From: Streptomyces sp. NBC_01244
GTDB lineage: Bacteria; Actinomycetota; Actinomycetes; Streptomycetales; Streptomycetaceae
NCBI RefSeq assembly: GCF_035987325.1
Contig: NZ_CP108488.1
Location: forward strand, 9,176,001-9,240,000
Length of the DNA: 64,000 nucleotides
Reading direction: 5' to 3'
The notes beneath the pieces were generated by a model, which was given only the letters and a program-made list of their open reading frames with translations, made no database searches and was not told the origin of the DNA. Positions 50,867 to 60,564 of the stretch are shown here, in pieces. How positions within the stretch are numbered: the stretch's first letter is position 1; the number at the start of each line of letters is the position of its first letter. A program made the position numbers and the translations under genes.

Positions 50867-51511
50867 TCAGCGGGCCTTGATGTCGACGATCTGCCACCGG
50901 TCGCCGTGGAACTGCGCGGTGACGGTGAGCTGGGCCGCGGCCGAGGTGGTGGCCCCCTCGTCCCGCCGTGAGGTCTGGTCGAGGAGGACCAGGAGCCGAG
51001 CGGTGTTCCCGTCCAGCTCGATCACCCCGGTGCGGACGGCCTGCGTGCTGAGGGTGATCTTCTGCGTCTCCAGGTTCGCGCGGAGCTGGGCGAACAGGTC
51101 GCCGTACTGCCTGGCCGCCCGCCCCGCGAGGACCGAACGAGCCGACCGCTCGGTGGCGTCGGCGCCGGCGGGGGTGTAGGAGAAGATCCTGGCCAGGCCG
51201 TCACCGACTTCGCCGCTCACCCGCTCGGTGGCCGCGGTGTCGGTGAGGGCACGGTTCTGGGCGGAGGAGGTGGAGCGCAGGTGATGCGCGCCGTAGAAGA
51301 AGGCACTTCCGCCCAGGAGCAGGACGGCGACGGCCGCCGCGAAGGCCGCCGTCTGCCACCGGCCGCCGAAGCGGGAGCGCAAGGGGGAGTCGGAGTCGGA
51401 GCCGGGGCCGGAGCCGCGGAGATCTGCGTCGATGCGGTCGTCGGAGCCACCGCCGTCCTCGCCCGGGGCCTGCGCGCGTCTGTCCGTCGTCTTCCGCAGC
51501 AGTCGTGTCAC
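50867..51511 (-). CDS. Mce-associated protein (Mas), second
   Basis: A 214-aa protein: a charged N-terminus, a helix (TAAFAAAVAVLLLGGSAFF), then a Mas-type outer domain (LARIFSYTPAGADATERSAR, ending VTAQFHGDRWQIVDIKAR). GTG 51511 overlaps the preceding stop (GTGA); longer frames upstream are not used. Confidence 0.85.
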   Translation of the reverse strand: MTRLLRKTTDRRAQAPGEDGGGSDDRIDADLRGSGPGSDSDSPLRSRFGGRWQTAAFAAAVAVLLLGGSAFFYGAHHLRSTSSAQNRALTDTAATERVSGEVGDGLARIFSYTPAGADATERSARSVLAGRAARQYGDLFAQLRANLETQKITLSTQAVRTGVIELDGNTARLLVLLDQTSRRDEGATTSAAAQLTVTAQFHGDRWQIVDIKAR

Positions 51512-52050
51512 TTCGCCTCGCTCCCCCCGGTATCGGTAGCGGTACCGGCGGCGTCCGCGCTCGCCACCGGAACGGCGCTCAGCGCTTTGACCTTCCACGT
51601 GGCGTCGCCCGTACGCTCCAGGACGGCTTCGAGCCGCTTGCGGTCACTCGTCGTCTTCGAGGTGCCCTGGGGCGTGACGTCGACGCGCACGGTCGCGATG
51701 AGCTTCGCCGTACCCGCCCGGGGGTCCAGCGCGGTGACGGCGGCCTCGGTGACGGCGGCGCGAGCCGAGGCGCCCACCGCCGGCCGGGTGGCGCCCAGTT
51801 CGGTGTGCAACGGCCCGGTGGAAGCGTTCTGCCACGCCTTGATCCCGGCCTCCGCGTGTTCACGCGTGGACGCGTCCAGAGTGTTGAGCACCGCGATGCG
51901 ATCGCGGCCCTGGGCGAGGACGGCGTCCCGCTCCCGGCTGAAGGCGAGACCGTCGTCGGTACGGGCCTGCGCGTACGTCCAGGCGCCCGTCCCGCAGAAG
52001 GCGAGCGCCACGGCCAGTCCGGCGCCGGCGAGGACGCGTGCGCGCCTCAC
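51508..52050 (-). CDS. Mce-associated protein (Mas), first
   Basis: A 180-aa protein with a membrane anchor (VLAGAGLAVALAFCGTGAW) and an outer domain containing VLNTLDASTREHAEAGIKAW. GTG 52050 overlaps the sixth Mce gene by 4 nt. Four consecutive Mas genes end this operon. Confidence 0.85.
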   Translation of the reverse strand: MRRARVLAGAGLAVALAFCGTGAWTYAQARTDDGLAFSRERDAVLAQGRDRIAVLNTLDASTREHAEAGIKAWQNASTGPLHTELGATRPAVGASARAAVTEAAVTALDPRAGTAKLIATVRVDVTPQGTSKTTSDRKRLEAVLERTGDATWKVKALSAVPVASADAAGTATDTGGSEAK

Positions 52051-53342
52051 CGGACGCTCCCGGCACCGAGGCCGAGCAGCCCGGCCATGTCGGTGGGCCC
52101 GCCGTCCTGGCCCGGCAGTGCCAGCGCGCCGGGCAGTGCGAGCGTGCCGGGCAGGGCCGGCGCGCCGGGCGCGGTGGCGGAGCCGGCGCTGCCCGAGGGG
52201 AGCGAACCGGGTTGGGCCGGGGTGGGGACGGGGCCGCCCTTCGGGGCGTTCGCGGAGCCGCGCACGTTCGTCCCGGACGAGGCCGGACTGGTGCAGGAGG
52301 CCCCGGTGTTGAGGGCGGGTGCGGTGCCGAGGTCGAGGCCGTTGCGGTAGCGCGTGCCGCCGTAGCCGGAGGTGCAGGGCAGGGGCTTGAAGAAGGTGAC
52401 GGCCATGCCGAGGTTCATCCGTCCTCCGTCGACGGTGGTGGCGCCCGCGGAGACGGCCGCGGGGAACTTCACGAGGAGCTCCTCCATGCCGCGCTGCCGG
52501 GTGACGGCGATTTCCGAGGTGGTGAGCAGGTTGGCGAGGACCACGCCGAGGCTGGGGTCGAGGTCGCGCAGGAGGCCGCTGATCTGGGTGGCCGCGCCCG
52601 GGGTGACGGCGAGCAGGCGGCGTACGTCGCCGTCGGATCCCTTGAGGGTGATGGCGAGTTCGCGCGCGCCGGTGGCGAAGTCGCGGATGGCCCGGCCCTC
52701 CTCGGCCTGGGTGCGCAGGACGACCTCTCCGTCGGATATGAGGCGGGTGGTCGCGGGCAAGTTGCGGTCGGCGGCCTGCACGAACGCGCTGCCGCCGTCG
52801 ATCAGGGCCTGGAGATCGTCGCCGTGCCCCTCGAACGCCTTGCCCAGTTCGTCGACGACCGTGCGCAGCGAGTCGAGCGGAACGGACCGGGTGAGGTCGT
52901 TCATGCTGGACAGGAGGTCGGTGACGGGTGCGGGCACCTCGGTGTCGGCCTGGTCGATGCGGGCTCCCTCCGCGAGGTAGGGGCCCTGGTCGCCGTCGGG
53001 CCGCAGATCGATGTACTGCTCGCCGACGGCGGAGAGCCCGGCGACGACGGCCTTCGCGTCGGCGGGGACGCGGGCGGCCGACTTCTTGATGCGCAGCCGG
53101 GCCACGACTCCGTCGGCGGTGAGGTCGATGGCGCCGACGCGTCCGACGGAGACGCCCCGGTAGGTGACGTCCGAGTGGGGGAACAGGCCACCGGTGCGGG
53201 CGAGGTGGACGTTGACGGTGTAGTAGTCGGCGACGCCGACGTAGCGGCCGAGGTCGGCGTAGTGGATGCCGAGGTAGCCGAGGACGAGGGCGGCGATGAC
53301 GAGGAACGCGAGGTTCTTCAGCCGTACGGCGAGGGTGATCAC
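52047..53342 (-). CDS. Mce family protein, sixth (MceF position)
   Basis: A 431-aa substrate-binding component of an Mce lipid/sterol transporter. One N-terminal helix (LAFLVIAALVLGYLGI), the MCE beta-barrel domain (LFPHSDVTYRGVSVGRVGAI), a long helical segment, and a Pro/Gly/Leu-rich C-terminal tail. Mce proteins form a hexameric tunnel across the cell envelope. GTG 53342 overlaps the preceding gene by 4 nt. Confidence 0.9.
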   Translation of the reverse strand: MITLAVRLKNLAFLVIAALVLGYLGIHYADLGRYVGVADYYTVNVHLARTGGLFPHSDVTYRGVSVGRVGAIDLTADGVVARLRIKKSAARVPADAKAVVAGLSAVGEQYIDLRPDGDQGPYLAEGARIDQADTEVPAPVTDLLSSMNDLTRSVPLDSLRTVVDELGKAFEGHGDDLQALIDGGSAFVQAADRNLPATTRLISDGEVVLRTQAEEGRAIRDFATGARELAITLKGSDGDVRRLLAVTPGAATQISGLLRDLDPSLGVVLANLLTTSEIAVTRQRGMEELLVKFPAAVSAGATTVDGGRMNLGMAVTFFKPLPCTSGYGGTRYRNGLDLGTAPALNTGASCTSPASSGTNVRGSANAPKGGPVPTPAQPGSLPSGSAGSATAPGAPALPGTLALPGALALPGQDGGPTDMAGLLGLGAGSVR

Positions 53343-54616
53343 CGGGTCTTCCCTCCGTCCTTCGCTCCGGCGGCGGTGCCCGGTGCGCTCGGGGAGGATG
53401 CCGGTCCGGCCGGGCCGACGCTCTGGACGGGCGGCAGCGGCAGCGGGGACGGAGGTTTCGTGGCCCTGCTGCCGGACGCGCCCTCGCTGCCGGACGCACC
53501 CCCGCCGGCGGTGGCGCCGGGCTCGGTCGCGGGGGTGGGCGTCGGGCCGGGCGTGGTCTGGGGGACGAGCGGCGGGATGACCTGGGTGCCGGGTTCGGCG
53601 GCGATGTAGAGGTAGGTGTTGAGGTAGTCGCCCTTGATGCCCCGCATCACCTCGTCGGTGAAGGGGTACGTCAGCAGCGCCTGGAGCGAGTCGGGCAGGT
53701 CGGCGCCGGCGTCGGCGAGTGCCTTCAGGGTCGGCGCGAGGGCCTTGAGGTCGGCGACCATGTCGTCCTTGCCGGCATTGATGGTGGAGACGGCGACACC
53801 GGACAGGGTGTCGAGGGCTCGCAGCATGGTCAGGAGCGAACCCCGTTGGTTCTCCAGGGTCTTGAGGCCGGGGGAGAGGTTGGTGATGACGGTGCCCACG
53901 TCCTTCTTCCGCTCGGCGAGCGTGATGGAGAGCCGGTTGACCCCGTCGAGCGCCTGCGTGATGTCGCCCCGGTGCGCGTCGAGGTTGGTCACGAGGGTGT
54001 TGACCCGCTCCAGCATGGAGCGGACCTCGGGCTCGCGTCCGCCGAGCGCGGAGTTCAGCTCCTTGGTGATGGTCTTCAGCTGGTTGACCCCGCCGCCGTT
54101 GAGCAGCAGGGACAGGGCGCCGAAGACCTCCTCGACCTCGGTGTTGCGGCTGGTGCGGGCGAGCGGGATCGTGCTGCCGTCGGTGAGGCGCGCGCCGCCC
54201 GCGTCCTTGGCGGGTGCGGTGAGTTCGATGAACTTCTCGCCGAGCAGGCTCGACTGCTGCAGGCGGGCGCTCGCATCGGAAGGCAGCCTGATGTCGCCGT
54301 TGATCTTCATGGTGACGCGCGCCGTCCAGTCTCCGGTTCCGAGGCGGATCTCGGTGACGCGGCCGACGGCGACGTCGTTGACCTTGACCGCGGACTGCGG
54401 GACGAGGCTGAGGACGTCCGCGAGTTCGGCGGTGATCGTGTACGGGTGGGAGCCGAGGTCGGCGCCGCCGGGCAGCGGCAGGTCCTCGATGCCGTCGAAG
54501 CGGGGCAGGTCCTTGGGGAGCATGGTCACGGAGAGGACCACGGCCACCCCGAGGGCGACGGCCCCGCCGATCCCGGCCCCGGCGGCCTTGCGGGTGAAGG
54601 GTACGCGGCGCTTCAC
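53339..54616 (-). CDS. Mce family protein, fifth
   Basis: A 425-aa Mce protein: N-terminal helix, MCE domain (VPQSAVKVNDVAVGRVTEI), helical domain with LERVNTLVTNLDAHRGDI, and a Pro/Thr/Ser-rich C-terminal tail. GTG 54616; 4-nt overlaps on both sides. No lipobox, unlike the fourth protein. Confidence 0.9.
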   Translation of the reverse strand: MKRRVPFTRKAAGAGIGGAVALGVAVVLSVTMLPKDLPRFDGIEDLPLPGGADLGSHPYTITAELADVLSLVPQSAVKVNDVAVGRVTEIRLGTGDWTARVTMKINGDIRLPSDASARLQQSSLLGEKFIELTAPAKDAGGARLTDGSTIPLARTSRNTEVEEVFGALSLLLNGGGVNQLKTITKELNSALGGREPEVRSMLERVNTLVTNLDAHRGDITQALDGVNRLSITLAERKKDVGTVITNLSPGLKTLENQRGSLLTMLRALDTLSGVAVSTINAGKDDMVADLKALAPTLKALADAGADLPDSLQALLTYPFTDEVMRGIKGDYLNTYLYIAAEPGTQVIPPLVPQTTPGPTPTPATEPGATAGGGASGSEGASGSRATKPPSPLPLPPVQSVGPAGPASSPSAPGTAAGAKDGGKTR

Positions 54617-55641
54617 CGGTCCCCCTTCCCACGGGTGGCCGACGAGCCGCCGGCCACGGGCAGCGGGAGCAGCGGTCCGCCCATGCTGATCTCGTTGAGG
54701 TTGGCCCGGCCGTCGAGGGTGCGGGTGTTCTCGTTGTACGCACCCACCACGTTGCCCGCCGCGAGCGGGGCCGCGTCGAGAGCCTCGGCGAGGGAGGCCC
54801 GCTGATCGACGAGGGCCTGGGTGAGGGGGACGAGCCGGTCGACGTTCTGCTTCAGTTCGCCCCGGTTGTCCTGGATGAAGGTCTTCACCTGGGCGAGGGC
54901 CTTGCCGAGTTCGGTGAGGGCGCCCGCGAGGTCGTCCTTGTTGTCGGCGAAGAAGGTCACCACGTCGTCGAGGCGCTCCTGGGCGGTGCGGACGTCGCCG
55001 TCCTTGTCCTTGAGCATGGTGGTGAACGTCTGGAGCTGGCTGAGGGTGGTGAACAGGTCGTCGCTGCTGCCGTCGAGGGTCTTGGCCGCCTTGCCGAACT
55101 CCTGGATGGACGTCCCGATCGCGTCGCCGTTGTCCTTGAGGTTCTTGGCGCCGGTTTCGAGCAGGCCGGACAGGGCGCCGGTCTTGTTGGCCCCGTCGGG
55201 GCCGAGGGCCTTGCCGAGTTCGGTGATCGAGGCGTACAGCTGGTCGATCTCGACGGGGGTGCGGTTGCGGGACGCCGCGAGTTGGGCACCGTTGGCGAGG
55301 GCGGGGCCCGAACTGTACGCCGGGGTGAGCTGGACGTACCGGTCCGCGACGATGCTGGGGGCGACGATGACGGCCCGTGCGTCGGCCGCGACGCGTACGC
55401 CCTCGTCGACGTGGAGACGGACGCGTACCCGGGTGCCTTCGGGCTGCACGGACTCGACTTCGCCGACGCGCACCCCGAGGATCCTCAGGTCGGATCCGGC
55501 GTAGACGCCGACGGCGCGGTCGAAGTAGGCGGTGACACGGGTGCCGTCGGACTCGAGGAAGCGTACGGCGACGAGGCCGCAGGCCGTGAGCACTACGATG
55601 GCGAGCCCGATGACGAGGGGCCTTCTGGGTGTGGTCATCAT
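54613..55641 (-). CDS. Mce family protein, fourth, possible lipoprotein
   Basis: A 342-aa Mce protein. The N-terminal helix contains a lipobox-like LTACG (IGLAIVVLTACGLVAV), so it may be lipid-anchored, a feature commonly found in the fifth protein (MceE/LprK) of mycobacterial operons. The MCE domain reads YAGSDLRILGVRVGEVESV. ATG 55641 overlaps the previous gene (ATGA). Confidence 0.88.
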   Translation of the reverse strand: MMTTPRRPLVIGLAIVVLTACGLVAVRFLESDGTRVTAYFDRAVGVYAGSDLRILGVRVGEVESVQPEGTRVRVRLHVDEGVRVAADARAVIVAPSIVADRYVQLTPAYSSGPALANGAQLAASRNRTPVEIDQLYASITELGKALGPDGANKTGALSGLLETGAKNLKDNGDAIGTSIQEFGKAAKTLDGSSDDLFTTLSQLQTFTTMLKDKDGDVRTAQERLDDVVTFFADNKDDLAGALTELGKALAQVKTFIQDNRGELKQNVDRLVPLTQALVDQRASLAEALDAAPLAAGNVVGAYNENTRTLDGRANLNEISMGGPLLPLPVAGGSSATRGKGDR

Positions 55642-56684
55642 GCACCGCTCCCCTTCGCCGGCGCCTTCTGCTGCGGCGGCCGGCATCCGGTCTTGGGCTG
55701 TGACGCCTCCGGCAGGTAGTTCCGGGGTACGACTCCGCACAGGTAGCTGTCGAACCAGTGACCGCTGCCCAGGGTGTTGCCGACGAGCCGGTAGTACGGG
55801 CCGACGAGGGCGAGGGTCTTGTCGAGCTGGCCGCTGTTCTTCTCCAGGACCTTGGTGACCCGGCTGAGGGCCTTGAGAGTCGGGCCGAGCCGGCGGTCGT
55901 TGTCGTCGACGATGCCGCTGAGCTGGGTTCCGAGGTCCCGGCTGCCCGTGAGCAGCGCGTGGATGGCGTCGCGCCGGTCCTTCAGCTCGCCGAGCAGTGA
56001 GCCGCCGTCCTCGATGAGGGTCTCGAAACTGGATTTCTTGCCCTCCAGCGTCTTGGTGAACGTCCGGCTCCCCTGGAGGAGCTGGGACAGCTGGGCGTCA
56101 CGGCTGGAGACGGACTTGGACAGTTCCGACAGGCCGGTGGCGGCGCTGCGCACGTTCGGCGGCGAGTCCTTGAAGGTGTCGGAGATCGTTTCGAAGCTTT
56201 CGGCGAGCTTCTTGGTGTCGATGGCGTCGACCGTGCCGCTCAGGTCCTGGAACGCCTGTGTCACGTCGTACGGGGACGTGGTGCGCGCCAGCGGGATGCG
56301 GCTGCCGGGGTCCTGCCGGCCGGCGCCCAGCGGGTCGAGAGCCAGGTACTTGTCGCCGAGCAGGGTCTTGATGGCGATGGCGGCGGTGGAACGGTCGCCG
56401 ACCCAGGCGTCACCGACCTCGAACGTCACCTTCACCTTGGGCCCGTCGAGGGCGACCCCCGTGACCGAGCCGACCTTGACCCCGGCGATGCGCACCTCGT
56501 CGCCGGTGCCGAGGCCTGCGGCTTCGGTGAAGTCGGCGCTGTAGGCGGTGCCCCCGCCGGCGAACGGCAGGCGGTCCACGTTGTAGGCGAGGACGGCGAT
56601 CAGGGCGAGCGCGACGAGTCCGACGACGGCCACGGCGACGGGGTTGCGGGCCTTGACGGGGGTCCACCTTGGCGGGCGGCTCAT
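55638..56684 (-). CDS. Mce family protein, third
   Basis: A 348-aa Mce protein: helix (VAVAVVGLVALALIAVLAY), MCE domain (LGTGDEVRIAGVKVGSVTGV), a helical tunnel segment, and a short Cys-containing C-terminus (YLCGVVPRNY, GCRPP). ATG 56684 overlaps the second Mce gene by 4 nt. Confidence 0.9.
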   Translation of the reverse strand: MSRPPRWTPVKARNPVAVAVVGLVALALIAVLAYNVDRLPFAGGGTAYSADFTEAAGLGTGDEVRIAGVKVGSVTGVALDGPKVKVTFEVGDAWVGDRSTAAIAIKTLLGDKYLALDPLGAGRQDPGSRIPLARTTSPYDVTQAFQDLSGTVDAIDTKKLAESFETISDTFKDSPPNVRSAATGLSELSKSVSSRDAQLSQLLQGSRTFTKTLEGKKSSFETLIEDGGSLLGELKDRRDAIHALLTGSRDLGTQLSGIVDDNDRRLGPTLKALSRVTKVLEKNSGQLDKTLALVGPYYRLVGNTLGSGHWFDSYLCGVVPRNYLPEASQPKTGCRPPQQKAPAKGSGA

Positions 56685-57736
56685 CCTCGGCACCTCGATT
56701 CGGTGACGACGATGCCGGTCGGCGGCGTGGAGCCGTCGGAAGTGCTCACACCGCTCACGCGGGCCTCACAGAGGTAGAGGTTGAACCACGATCCGTACGA
56801 GGACAGCCGTGCCAGGGCGGTCATCTTGGCCGGAGTCCTGTTGAGGAAGTCCTCGATCTGCGGAGCGTGGTCGCCGAGGGTGTTCGAGAGGCGGCCCAGT
56901 TCGCCGATGCTCTGCTTCAGGGGGGCGCGCCCGTCCTCGAGGAGTCCCGCGGTCACGGTGGTCAGGTCGCCCATCGCCTGGACGGCCTTGCCCAGGGGTT
57001 TGCGGTCGTCGTTGAAGCCCGTGACGAGTTTCTGGAGGGTGACGACTAGGTCGCCGAAGGCGGCCTCGCGGGTGTTGAGCGTGTCCAGGACGACGTTCAG
57101 GTTGGTGACGACCTGACCGATCACCTGGTCCTTGGCGGCGACGGTCTGCGTGAGCGAACCGACGTGCCGGATCAGGCTGTCGACCGTGCCGCCCTCGCCT
57201 TGGAGGACCTGGACGAGCGATCCGGCGAGGTCGTTGACGTCGCTCGGCGACAGGCCCTCGAAGAGCGGTTTGAACCCGTTGAAGAGCAGCGTCATGTCGA
57301 GCGCGGGTTTCGTGCGGTCCAGCGGGATGGTGGAGCCGGGCCGCAGGATGCCGTCCACGTCACCACTGCCCCGGTCCAGGGCCACGTAGCGCTGCCCGAC
57401 CATGTTGAGATACTTCACCGAGGCGGTCACCGAGCCGGGGAGCGTGCGGTCGTCGCGGATGCTGAAGCTGACCTGGGCGGTGCGCCGGTCGACGACCCGG
57501 ACGTCGGTCACCTCCCCGACCTTCACGCCCGATATCCGCACGCTGTCCCCGTCGATGAGCCCGGTGACGTCGGTGAACAGCGCCTTGTACGAGCGCGTGC
57601 CGGAGCCCACGCCGGTGTTGGCGATGCTGAGCGCGAGCACGGTCGTGGCGAGGGCGGTGACCAGGACGAAGATCAAGGACTTGACCAGCGGGCCGGTCAG
57701 GGGGCGCCGTCGGGTGTGCGCGAGGTCGTTCGTCAT
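56681..57736 (-). CDS. Mce family protein, second
   Basis: A 351-aa Mce protein: helix (LIFVLVTALATTVLALSIA), MCE domain (GLIDGDSVRISGVKVGEVTD), helical segment and Cys-containing C-terminus (YLCEARVSG, ESRCRG). 4-nt overlaps at both ends. Confidence 0.9.
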   Translation of the reverse strand: MTNDLAHTRRRPLTGPLVKSLIFVLVTALATTVLALSIANTGVGSGTRSYKALFTDVTGLIDGDSVRISGVKVGEVTDVRVVDRRTAQVSFSIRDDRTLPGSVTASVKYLNMVGQRYVALDRGSGDVDGILRPGSTIPLDRTKPALDMTLLFNGFKPLFEGLSPSDVNDLAGSLVQVLQGEGGTVDSLIRHVGSLTQTVAAKDQVIGQVVTNLNVVLDTLNTREAAFGDLVVTLQKLVTGFNDDRKPLGKAVQAMGDLTTVTAGLLEDGRAPLKQSIGELGRLSNTLGDHAPQIEDFLNRTPAKMTALARLSSYGSWFNLYLCEARVSGVSTSDGSTPPTGIVVTESRCRG

Positions 57737-58986
57737 TTGAGGATCACCTCCGTGCCGCGGTATGCGGGTCCGGCCAGCAGGCTGCTCCAGTCGGGCAGGT
57801 CGCCGGGCTGCTTCTCGGCCGCGGGCGCGAGGAGCTCGTTCAGGAACTCGTTCTCCTGCGGGGAGTTGGCGGGCCCGAGGTTCTGCTCGGCCGCCGCCGA
57901 GGCCCGCGCGGCGGGTGCCACCGGGACACCGAGGTAGGGCACGGGGTAACAGTGCGGACCGCCGCCCGAGGTGTACGAGGGGGTGTCGCGGCCGGGTACG
58001 TACGCGCCGCGTGAGGGCACGGTGACGACGTTGACGTGCAGGCCGGGCCGGTCGGTCCCCTTGCCGAGCGCCTTGTCCATGGCGGGCACGAACTCGGCGA
58101 GGGTGCGCAAGGTGCAGGGGAAGGACGAGGAGTACTCGGCGAGCAGCTCCAGGGTCGGCCTGCCGGTGGCGCTGAGCCGGATGATGTTGTTCTTGTTCTG
58201 GCGCAGGAAGGCCGTCACGTCCTGGGCGGTGCGGGTGGTGGCCCCGAGGGTGCCGGCCAGGTCGTTCTCCTTCTCGGCGAGCGTGCCGCTGGTGGTGGTG
58301 AAGTCGGTGAGCGCGGTGACGATGTCCGGGGCCACGTCCGCGTACAGGTTGCTCACCTTCACGAGTTCCCGGAGGTCCCGGTTGAGCGTGGGCAGTTCGG
58401 GGTTGAACTTCTGGAGGTGGGAGTCCAGCTGGGCGAGCGTGGCGCCGAGCTTGTCGCCGCGTCCTTCGAGGGCCCGGGAGACGGCGGACAGGGTGGCGGA
58501 GAGCTTCTGCGGCTGGACGGCGGTGAGCATCGGCAGGACGTTGTCCAGGACCTGCTGGAGTTCCACGGCGTTGCTGGACCGGTCCTCGGGGATGACGGCC
58601 CCGGCGCCGATGGGCTTCGGCGAGGGCGTCTGCGGCGGGACGAGCGCCACGAACCGTTCGCCGAACAGGGTCGTCGGCAGCATCTGGGCGCGCACGTCGG
58701 AGGGGACGTCGGCGAGGGTGGCCGGATTCATCGCGAGGGTGAGGCGCGCTCCCGAGTCGGTGGCGGCGATGGAGCGGACCTCGCCGATGACGACACCGCG
58801 CAGTTTGACCTCGGCGCCCGGGTGCATCTCGTTGCCGACGCTGCCCGTCTCGACGGTGATCGGGGTGCTGGCGGTGAACTGTTTGTCGTAGACGGCGATC
58901 GCCAGCCAGATCAGGAGCGCGGGTACCAGCAGGAAGACGACTCCGGCGAGCCGGCGACGCAGGGTCTCACCACGTGGGCTGCTCAT
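57733..58986 (-). CDS. Mce family protein, first (MceA position)
   Basis: A 417-aa Mce protein: helix (VVFLLVPALLIWLAIAVY), MCE domain (MHPGAEVKLRGVVIGEVRSI), long helical domain, and a C-terminal region with SSSFPCTLRTLAEFVPAMDK and GGPHCYPVPYLG. It starts one base after the YrbE1B-like stop. Confidence 0.9.
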   Translation of the reverse strand: MSSPRGETLRRRLAGVVFLLVPALLIWLAIAVYDKQFTASTPITVETGSVGNEMHPGAEVKLRGVVIGEVRSIAATDSGARLTLAMNPATLADVPSDVRAQMLPTTLFGERFVALVPPQTPSPKPIGAGAVIPEDRSSNAVELQQVLDNVLPMLTAVQPQKLSATLSAVSRALEGRGDKLGATLAQLDSHLQKFNPELPTLNRDLRELVKVSNLYADVAPDIVTALTDFTTTSGTLAEKENDLAGTLGATTRTAQDVTAFLRQNKNNIIRLSATGRPTLELLAEYSSSFPCTLRTLAEFVPAMDKALGKGTDRPGLHVNVVTVPSRGAYVPGRDTPSYTSGGGPHCYPVPYLGVPVAPAARASAAAEQNLGPANSPQENEFLNELLAPAAEKQPGDLPDWSSLLAGPAYRGTEVILK

Positions 58987-58987
58987 C

Positions 58988-59794
58988 TCACCCCGCCACC
59001 TTCACGGTCGTGGTCGCGCCCCACAGGGCCAGCGACAGGAAGAAGTCGGTGACGCTGATGATCACGATGGCATTGCGCACGGACCGGCCCACCGCGACGC
59101 CGACTCCGGCCGGGCCGCCGGAGGCACGGAAGCCGTAGTAGCAGTGCGCGAGGATCACCATGACGCTGAAGATCAGCACCTTGAGGACCGACAGCAGGAC
59201 GTCGGTGGGGGAGAGGAACAGGTTGAAGTAGTGGTCGTACGTCCCCTCGGACTGACCGTTGAACAGGACGGTCACGTAGCGGGAGGCGACGTAGGAGGAG
59301 AGGAGGCCGATCGCGTAGAGCGGGATGATCGCGACGACGCCCGCGATGATGCGGGTGGTGACCAGGTACGGGATCGAGCGGATGCCCATGCCTTCGAGGG
59401 CGTCGACCTCCTCGTTGATCCGCATCGCGCCGAGCTGGGCGGTGAAGCCGGCGCCGACGGTCGCGGAGAGGGCGAGCCCGGCGACCAGGGGCGCGATCTC
59501 GCGGGTGTTGAAGTACGCGGAGACGAACCCGGTGAACGCGGCGGTGCCGATCTGGTCGAGGGCCGCGTACCCCTGGAGGCCGACGACGGTGCCGGTGAAC
59601 AGGGTCATCGCGATCATCACACCGATGGTGCCGCCGATCACACCGAGGCCGCCGGAACCGAAGGCAACCTCGGCGAGCAGCCGTTGGACCTCCTTGAGGT
59701 AGCGGCGCAGCGTGCGCGGGATCCAGGCCAGCGCCTTGACGTAGAACAGGAACTGGTCGCCGGACCGGTCGAGCCAGACGAACGGGGAGGCCAT
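58988..59794 (-). CDS. YrbE1B/MlaE-like ABC permease
   Basis: A 268-aa integral membrane permease of the MlaE/YrbE family, with five or six helices. The family core is AQLGAMRINEEVDALEGMGI followed by RSIPYLVTTR. Pairs with the YrbE1A-like protein to form the membrane part of the Mce ABC importer. GGAGG precedes ATG 59794. Confidence 0.92.
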   Translation of the reverse strand: MASPFVWLDRSGDQFLFYVKALAWIPRTLRRYLKEVQRLLAEVAFGSGGLGVIGGTIGVMIAMTLFTGTVVGLQGYAALDQIGTAAFTGFVSAYFNTREIAPLVAGLALSATVGAGFTAQLGAMRINEEVDALEGMGIRSIPYLVTTRIIAGVVAIIPLYAIGLLSSYVASRYVTVLFNGQSEGTYDHYFNLFLSPTDVLLSVLKVLIFSVMVILAHCYYGFRASGGPAGVGVAVGRSVRNAIVIISVTDFFLSLALWGATTTVKVAG

Positions 59795-59799
59795 CGGCC

Positions 59800-60564
59800 T
59801 CAGCCTCCCTTCGGCGGGACGATGTGGAGGTAGATGGCCGTCAGCACCATGTTCACGAAGAACAGCAGCATGAACGTGATGACGACGGACTGGTTGACGG
59901 CGTCGCCGACCCCCTTGGGGCCGCCGCGCGGGTTGAGGCCGCGGTAGGCGGCGACGATGCCCGCGATGAACCCGAAGATCAGGGCCTTGAACTCGCTGAT
60001 GTAGAGGTCGGGCAGCTGGGCGAGCGCGGAGAAGCTGGACAGGTAGGCGCCCGGGGTGCCGCCCTGGAGGATGACGTTGAAGAAGTAGCCGCCGAGCGTG
60101 CCCACGACGGACACCAGGCCGTTGAGGAGCACGGCCACGCCCATCGTCGCCAGCACCCGCGGCACGACCAGGCGCTGGACGGGGGAGACGCCCATGACCT
60201 CCATCGCGTCGAGCTCCTCGCGGATCTTGCGGGAGCCGAGGTCGGCGCAGATGGCGGAGCCGCCGGCGCCGGCGATGAGCAGGGCCACGATGAGCGGGCT
60301 CGCCTGTTGGATGACGGCGAGGACGCTGGCGCCTCCGGTGAACGACTGCGCGCCCAGCTGCTGGGTGAGCGAACCGACCTGGAGGGCGATCACCGCGCCG
60401 AACGGGATGGAGACGAGTGCGGCGGGCAGGATCGTGATGCTGGCGATGAACCAGAACTGCTCGACGAACTCCCGGAACTGGAAGGGGCGTCGGAAGATGG
60501 ACCGGCCCACCTCTGCCGCGAGGGCGAAGAGCCGGCCGGTCTGCCGCAGCGCGCCCGTGATCAC
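59800..60564 (-). CDS. YrbE1A/MlaE-like ABC permease
   Basis: A 254-aa MlaE-family permease with the signature ADLGSRKIREELDAMEVMGV followed by SPVQRLVVPR, and several long helices. GTG 60564 overlaps the ATPase stop (GTGA). It contacts the ATPase through the cytoplasmic EExxAxxxxG-type loop (established for the family). Confidence 0.92.
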   Translation of the reverse strand: MITGALRQTGRLFALAAEVGRSIFRRPFQFREFVEQFWFIASITILPAALVSIPFGAVIALQVGSLTQQLGAQSFTGGASVLAVIQQASPLIVALLIAGAGGSAICADLGSRKIREELDAMEVMGVSPVQRLVVPRVLATMGVAVLLNGLVSVVGTLGGYFFNVILQGGTPGAYLSSFSALAQLPDLYISEFKALIFGFIAGIVAAYRGLNPRGGPKGVGDAVNQSVVITFMLLFFVNMVLTAIYLHIVPPKGG